A DNA stretch of 9,613 nucleotides, taken from contig JAFIHQ010000147.1 of the NCBI GenBank assembly GCA_017849315.1, positions 1-9,613 of the forward strand, in the 5' to 3' direction. Shown here one piece after another: positions 6,195-9,613 of this stretch (positions within the stretch are counted from its first letter, which is position 1; each line of letters starts with the position of its first letter). Origin of the DNA: Treponema sp. (GTDB taxonomy: Bacteria > Spirochaetota > Spirochaetia > Treponematales > Rectinemataceae). The notes under the pieces are model-generated. The model was not told the DNA's origin. It saw only the letters and a program-made list of their open reading frames with translations, and ran no database searches. Made by a program: the position numbers and the translations under genes.

Positions 6195-6899
6195 ATGGAA
6201 ACGCTTTTACTTGCTTCGTCCTCTCCCAGACGAAAAGATATTCTCAGGTCGCTTTCAGTACCTTTTATTTCGATTGATCCCGATATTGATGAATCAATAT
6301 TCGGCAATCTGACTCCAGAAATGCAAGTCATTGCTCTATCGAAAGCTAAAGCGTTAGAAGGATGTCAGAAGTACAAAAAAACCCTAACTTCGGGCCGAAT
6401 GTCCAGATCAAACACTGATGCACCTTCTTTAGGAGGAACACCTGCTTTGACTGCGGCGCCAAACTTTCTGCTTGCAGCCGACACGCTTGTTGCGTATCAA
6501 GAGACGGGCGGCGACGCACAGATTGCTGCGCTTACAAAGGCGGATGGGTGGCATGTGATAGGGAAACCAGAATGCAGGGAAGACGCCCGACTGATGTTGG
6601 AACGCCTGCAAGGTAGGTCTCATTTTGTTTTCACGGCCCTCTGCCTTGTCAACCTGAAAACAGGAGATACAAGGCAGGAGTTGTCCCGATCAACCGTTAG
6701 ATTCGCTCCTATGTCTCAAGACGAAATACAGTTCTATCTCAACACTGAAGAGTGGCAAGGAGTGGCTGGTGCGTACCGGCTCCAGGGCAAGGGTGCATGG
6801 TTTATAGAGTCGATCGAAGGTTCACCCTCTGGCGTGATGGGCTTGCCAATACGTGAACTTTATGGCATTCTAAAAAAGTCTGGTTATACCTTGAGTTGA
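6195..6899 (+). CDS. maf: Maf-family nucleoside triphosphate pyrophosphatase
   Basis: A 234-residue Maf/YhdE/YceF-family enzyme that hydrolyses non-canonical or excess nucleoside triphosphates to monophosphate and pyrophosphate. The N-terminal LLASSSPRRKDIL (5-17) is the substrate-binding signature. AADTLVA (94-100) holds the catalytic-type Asp96, IGKPECREDARLML (122-135) follows, and EEWQGVAGAYRLQGKGAW (185-202) with IEGSPSGVMGLPI (207-219) closes the active site. The usual length is 190-205; the excess comes from a Ser/Thr/Gly-rich insertion at about 61-90 and a second one at about 103-119, between ADTLVA and IGKP. The sequence alone does not fix the base preference (dTTP/UTP versus m7GTP). 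No clear Shine-Dalgarno precedes the ATG; GGCGGA is about 15 nt away. Its stop codon lies inside the predicted rpsB promoter. Confidence 0.93.
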   Translation: METLLLASSSPRRKDILRSLSVPFISIDPDIDESIFGNLTPEMQVIALSKAKALEGCQKYKKTLTSGRMSRSNTDAPSLGGTPALTAAPNFLLAADTLVAYQETGGDAQIAALTKADGWHVIGKPECREDARLMLERLQGRSHFVFTALCLVNLKTGDTRQELSRSTVRFAPMSQDEIQFYLNTEEWQGVAGAYRLQGKGAWFIESIEGSPSGVMGLPIRELYGILKKSGYTLS

Positions 6900-6923
6900 T
6901 CGTAACAGGATCGTCTGTATGAT
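6896..6923 (+). promoter_or_regulatory. Promoter for rpsB-tsf
   Basis: TTGATC (6896-6901) overlaps the maf stop codon; TATGAT (6918-6923) follows after 16 nt. The predicted start near 6930 leaves a leader of about 140 nt before rpsB. I see no terminator after maf, so read-through from maf could also supply rpsB. Confidence 0.65.
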
Positions 6924-6929
6924 CGGACA

Positions 6930-7071
6930 CAAGCGTCATGTGAGGCGCTTATATCTTCCGTCGAATTTGCCCTGGTTTCACTGTACATTCCACGGATGGA
7001 CAGAATCGCCGGCAATTAAGGACGAGAAATAGAGAAGGGGATCAGACAGAGTCTGATCACGGGAGGAATGC
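6930..7071 (+). promoter_or_regulatory. Structured 5' leader of rpsB (candidate S2 autoregulatory RNA)
   Basis: Three stem-loops lie in a row. The first is AAGCGTC/GGCGCTT (6931-6950; 7 bp with one G-U pair, loop ATGTGA). The second pairs 6981-6988 with 6996-7003 (8 positions, one A-G mismatch). The third is GATCAGAC-AGA-GTCTGATC (7040-7058), a perfect 8-bp stem. The third ends 2 nt before the GGGAGG Shine-Dalgarno (7061-7066). Leaders of rpsB in other bacteria are known to mediate feedback by S2; whether this one does is inference. Confidence 0.5.
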
Positions 7072-7965
7072 ATGGCCGTTGTTACCATGAAAAATCTGCT
7101 TGAATCTGGGGTTCATTTTGGCCACCAGGTAAAGCGATGGGATCCCCGGATGAAGAAATACATCTTCGCCGAACGCAATGGGATTCACATTATCGATCTT
7201 CAAAAGACGATACAGGCAATCAAAGAAGCCTATGATGCCGTTCAAAAGACGGTGACCTCAGGCAAGAGCGTCCTGTTTGTCGGAACCAAAAAGCAGGCTC
7301 AGGCTGCAATTCAGAAAGAAGCCGAGCGCTGTGAGCAATTCTACGTCAACAATCGTTGGCTGGGCGGCATGCTCACCAACTTTTCCACAATCAAAAAATC
7401 TATTCAACGGCTCAAGAAAATTGAGCGCATGGAAGTAGACGGGACCTTTGACAGCCTTACCAAGAAAGAGATAGCAAGCCTACAGAAGGAAAAGGCGAAA
7501 CTGGAGAAGAACCTTGGCGGTATAAAGGAAATGAAAGAGCTTCCTGGTATCCTCTTTGTTGTTGACACGCGCAAGGAAGCCATCGCCGTTGCCGAAGCCC
7601 AGCGCCTCGGCATCCCAATCGTTGCCATTGTAGACACCAACTGCAACCCCGAGGGCATCACCTACCCTATCCCCGGCAACGACGATGCCATTCGTTCCAT
7701 CAGCCTCTTTACCCAGATTATTGCCAATGCCGTCATTGAGGCCGGTGCTTCCGAGGGCCTCAAGATAATCGAGAGCCTGCCCTCCGACGAAACCGAAGAA
7801 ATCGCCACTGATGCTGCCAAAAAGGACGAGGATGAGGTCGAAATAGATATCAATCAGTATGCCTCGGGCCAGGTTCCTGAAATCAAAGAAGAAGACCTCC
7901 AGGAATCTGCTGAAGAAGCCGCGCTACCCCTTGTAGATGAAGACAGACTCTACGAGACTAAATAA
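7072..7965 (+). CDS. rpsB: 30S ribosomal protein S2
   Basis: S2 is a late-assembling small-subunit protein at the head-body junction that helps bring in S1-type activity and mRNA. The 297 residues include GVHFGHQVKRWDPRMKKYIF (13-32) and NNRWLGGMLTNFSTIKKSI (93-111), both S2 signatures, then the helical hairpin insertion around 120-155 and VDTRKEAIAVAEAQRLGIP. The E. coli protein has 241 residues; the excess is an acidic tail (about 235-297, rich in Glu and Asp, with KKDEDEVEIDINQY), which as I recall also occurs in treponemal S2. The ATG at 7072 has GGGAGG 5 nt upstream. It forms an operon with tsf, 12 nt downstream. Confidence 0.98.
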   Translation: MAVVTMKNLLESGVHFGHQVKRWDPRMKKYIFAERNGIHIIDLQKTIQAIKEAYDAVQKTVTSGKSVLFVGTKKQAQAAIQKEAERCEQFYVNNRWLGGMLTNFSTIKKSIQRLKKIERMEVDGTFDSLTKKEIASLQKEKAKLEKNLGGIKEMKELPGILFVVDTRKEAIAVAEAQRLGIPIVAIVDTNCNPEGITYPIPGNDDAIRSISLFTQIIANAVIEAGASEGLKIIESLPSDETEEIATDAAKKDEDEVEIDINQYASGQVPEIKEEDLQESAEEAALPLVDEDRLYETK

Positions 7966-7977
7966 GGAGACAGACGA

Positions 7978-8832
7978 ATGGAAATCAAAGCTTCAGATAT
8001 AAAAAACCTGCGCGAACGTACCGGTGCAGGCATGATGGACTGCAAAAAAGCGCTTACCGAAGCGCAAGGCGATTTTGCGGGTGCTGAAAAGCTCTTGCGA
8101 GAATGGGGTATGGCGGGCGTCGAAAAACGTGCCGGGCGCGCCACCAACGAAGGCAAAGTTTTTGTTGCCGAAGCCAGGAACGCCATTTCCGCAGTAGAAA
8201 TCGACTGCGAAACCGATTTTGTCGCTAGAAACGTCGATTTCAACGCTACGGGCAGCAAGGTTGCACAAAGAGCTCTCGAACTCAAGGCGACCGAGCCTAC
8301 AGAAGAACTCCAGACCATGGTCAAAGAGCTTGCTTCCATAATTAAGGAAAACCTTACCCTTAATCGAGTCGTGTATATGATGGCAGACAGCAATGAGTAC
8401 CTGCACAGCTATATCCACGGTGAGGGAAAAATCTGCGTCATCGTCAAAGCTCGCGCAGACAAGCCGGAGGCTTTTGAAAACGAGAAAGTCAAGGCTTTTG
8501 TTCATGATGTCGCCCTGCATGTAGCGGCCTTTAACCCAATGTTCCTGGATCAGTCAAAACCTGATCCTAAGTGGGTAGATGAACAAAAAGAGATCTTTGC
8601 AAAACAGGTAGAACTGGACGAGAAAGTTAAAGGTAAACCCCAAAAGGTTATTGACGGCATCCTTCAGGGAAAGATAAAGAAACTGATGTCTGAAGTCTGT
8701 CTAAAGGATCAAGGCTTTGTTCGAGACGAAAAAATGAGTGTCGCGACAGCCATGGACGCGGTAAAACGGGAAACCGGATTTGACTTCGATATAGTCGATT
8801 TTACTTATATTCGCGTCGGAATAGGGGCCTAA
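7978..8832 (+). CDS. tsf: Elongation factor Ts
   Basis: EF-Ts is the guanine nucleotide exchange factor that recharges EF-Tu with GTP during elongation. The 284 residues start with the UBA-like region LRERTGAGMMDCKKAL (11-26), the first EF-Ts signature, followed by EIDCETDFVARN (74-85), which holds the TDFV motif that contacts EF-Tu. Later come LHVAAFNPMFL in the dimerisation-type subdomain and the conserved Gly/Lys-rich C-terminus. The length is normal for bacteria (about 280). AAGGAG lies 8 nt before the ATG and directly overlaps the end of rpsB. It is the last gene before a strong terminator. Confidence 0.98.
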   Translation: MEIKASDIKNLRERTGAGMMDCKKALTEAQGDFAGAEKLLREWGMAGVEKRAGRATNEGKVFVAEARNAISAVEIDCETDFVARNVDFNATGSKVAQRALELKATEPTEELQTMVKELASIIKENLTLNRVVYMMADSNEYLHSYIHGEGKICVIVKARADKPEAFENEKVKAFVHDVALHVAAFNPMFLDQSKPDPKWVDEQKEIFAKQVELDEKVKGKPQKVIDGILQGKIKKLMSEVCLKDQGFVRDEKMSVATAMDAVKRETGFDFDIVDFTYIRVGIGA

Positions 8833-8843
8833 GACACAAGAAC

Positions 8844-8884
8844 CGGGAACTTGAGGTGTCAATTCCTCAGGTTCCCGATTTTTT
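8844..8884 (+). terminator. Intrinsic terminator of the rpsB-tsf operon
   Basis: CGGGAACTTGAGG (8844-8856) pairs with CCTCAGGTTCCCG (8865-8877) over 13 bp with a single T-G wobble and an 8-nt loop; the tract ATTTTTT follows. It starts 12 nt after the tsf stop. frr begins only 28 nt beyond, so frr needs read-through or a promoter close by; I found only weak promoter matches there. Confidence 0.93.
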
Positions 8885-8912
8885 ACGTAAACAGTAGCTA
8901 TGGGGAGGGATT

Positions 8913-9467
8913 ATGGAATCCACACAGTCAATATGCGAAGACCGAATGAAAAAAACAATTGCGTCGCTGAAAGAAGAATTCAACACCATCAGAACGGGTC
9001 GAGCTTCGCCTGCTCTCCTCGATAGAATACGGGTCGATTACTATGGGCAAAAGACTCCGTTATCCCAAGTTGCTACAGTCTCGGTGCCTGAGGCGCGTTT
9101 GATTGTCATTCAGCCTTGGGATCGGACTCTCTTTAGCGAGATTGAGAAAGCGATTCTAAAGTCAGAGTTGGGTCTTAATCCATCAAATGATGGCAAAGTC
9201 ATACGTATTGCCATTCCACCCCTCACCGAGCAACGCCGCAAAGAGCTTGTGAAGACTGCCCGTTCCATTGCAGAGCAAGCCAGAGTGGCTGTGAGAAACA
9301 TACGGCGTGACGGCCTGGAAGAACTGAAAAAGCAACAGACGGCAGGTGGAGTCCCTGAGGATACAATTAAGAAAGAAGAAGAGGAATTACAGAAACTGAC
9401 GGATTCCTACATCGCTCAGATCGGTAAGATTCTAGAAGAAAAAGAAAAAGAGATAATGGAAGTCTGA
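8913..9467 (+). CDS. frr: Ribosome recycling factor
   Basis: RRF splits post-termination ribosomes together with EF-G. The 184 residues match the usual 185. The N-terminal helix includes FNTIRTGRASPALLDRIRVD (23-42), then YYGQKTPLSQVATVSVPE (43-60), the start of the beta domain, and RLIVIQPWDRTL (62-73). The hinge and second helix carry LGLNPSNDGKVIRIAIPPLT (86-105) and EQRRKELVKTAR (106-117), with RVAVRNIRRDGLEELKKQ (124-141) in the long coiled bundle. A GGGAGG precedes the ATG by 4 nt. In many bacteria pyrH lies just upstream; here it is absent and the tsf terminator takes that place. uppS follows, as in other treponemes as far as I recall. Confidence 0.98.
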   Translation: MESTQSICEDRMKKTIASLKEEFNTIRTGRASPALLDRIRVDYYGQKTPLSQVATVSVPEARLIVIQPWDRTLFSEIEKAILKSELGLNPSNDGKVIRIAIPPLTEQRRKELVKTARSIAEQARVAVRNIRRDGLEELKKQQTAGGVPEDTIKKEEEELQKLTDSYIAQIGKILEEKEKEIMEV

Positions 9468-9497
9468 CTTTTTGCAGAATTTATGAATTTCTTGTTT

Positions 9498-9527
9498 TTG
9501 TTTTTCGTCGCCGAGCTCGTGCATAAT
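9498..9527 (+). promoter_or_regulatory. Candidate promoter for uppS
   Basis: TTGTTT (9498-9503) and CATAAT (9522-9527) are 18 nt apart, in the gap after frr. The predicted start is near 9534, just before the two possible uppS start codons at 9536 and 9545. The match is moderate, and the T-rich stretch makes a chance -35 likely. Confidence 0.4.
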
Positions 9528-9537
9528 CGTGCATAAT
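9518..9537. repeat. 10-bp tandem duplication before uppS
   Basis: CGTGCATAAT occurs twice without a gap (9518-9527 and 9528-9537). Each copy carries the -10-like CATAAT. The second copy ends inside an in-frame ATG (9536-9538). No other copy was noticed in the window. Confidence 0.9.
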
Positions 9538-9544
9538 GAGGCAT

Positions 9545-9613
9545 ATGAACACTAACTTAAGTTTGCCAGGGCATGTAGCCATCATAATGGATGGCAACGG
9601 ACGTTGGGCCTCA
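9545..9613 (+). CDS. uppS: Undecaprenyl diphosphate synthase (isoprenyl transferase), N-terminal fragment
   Basis: Only the first 23 codons are present; the gene continues beyond the right edge. The product is a cis-prenyltransferase that makes the C55 lipid carrier for cell-wall synthesis. LPGHVAIIMDGNGRWA contains the family's catalytic Asp in MDGNGRWA, where the substrate diphosphate and magnesium bind. Two in-frame starts are possible: the ATG at 9545, with GAGG only 3 nt upstream, and the ATG at 9536, with no ribosome binding site. I prefer 9545 because the extra residues MRH add nothing conserved. Either would be leaderless or nearly so from the predicted promoter. Confidence 0.93.
   Translation, partial: MNTNLSLPGHVAIIMDGNGRWAS

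Noticed and set aside
7950..8520. Minus-strand frames of 147 and 175 codons opposite tsf
   Set aside because: They are antisense shadows of tsf, with no recognisable domain or promoter.
9468..9517. Terminator after frr
   Set aside because: The region is T-rich, but the only stem is about 4 bp and AT-rich.
1..9613. CRISPR array, insertion sequence or prophage
   Set aside because: No regularly spaced repeats, transposase, integrase or terminal repeats were seen; the gene content is housekeeping.

Overview
The window reads as a chromosomal housekeeping segment from a spirochaete, probably Treponema-like (Treponemataceae or a relative). The basis is gene order and protein style: rpsB-tsf-frr-uppS without pyrH, a primase/sigma-70 operon led by mltG instead of rpsU, a ribosomal protein S2 with a long acidic tail, and tRNA genes without encoded CCA. 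The assignment rests on recalled synteny and protein character, not on a search. Nearly all the sequence is coding or tRNA. No phage, transposon, CRISPR array or defence island is visible.

Left half, minus strand, read right to left. A GHMP-family galactokinase-like gene with degraded signature motifs (4670-5815) is followed by surE (3870-4631). Next comes a tRNA-Thr/tRNA-Tyr pair with a strong promoter upstream and an intrinsic terminator downstream. A tightly packed operon follows: CxCxxCC (YkgJ-type) cysteine-cluster protein, mltG (GTG start, 4-nt overlap), dnaG (5-nt gap) and rpoD (8-nt overlap). rpoD runs off the left edge after 43 codons. This joins peptidoglycan chain termination, replication priming and the main sigma factor in one transcript.

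Centre (about 5816-6194). A tRNA-Arg(CCG) on the minus strand faces away from maf on the plus strand. Their predicted promoters are interleaved in the same 46 bp. The tRNA-Arg leader contains a 7-bp perfect inverted repeat and an overlapping 24-nt imperfect palindrome.

Right half, plus strand. maf (nucleotide pyrophosphatase) is followed by rpsB and tsf, whose promoter overlaps the maf stop codon. Their 5' leader of about 140 nt has three consecutive stem-loops, the last ending two bases before the Shine-Dalgarno. A strong terminator closes rpsB-tsf. frr follows, then the first 23 codons of uppS, preceded by a 10-bp tandem duplication that carries two -10-like boxes.

I see no clear novel multi-gene system. 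The items most worth a second look are the galactokinase-like protein that lacks several sugar- and ATP-binding signature residues, the structured rpsB leader, and the duplicated -10 element before a possibly leaderless uppS.
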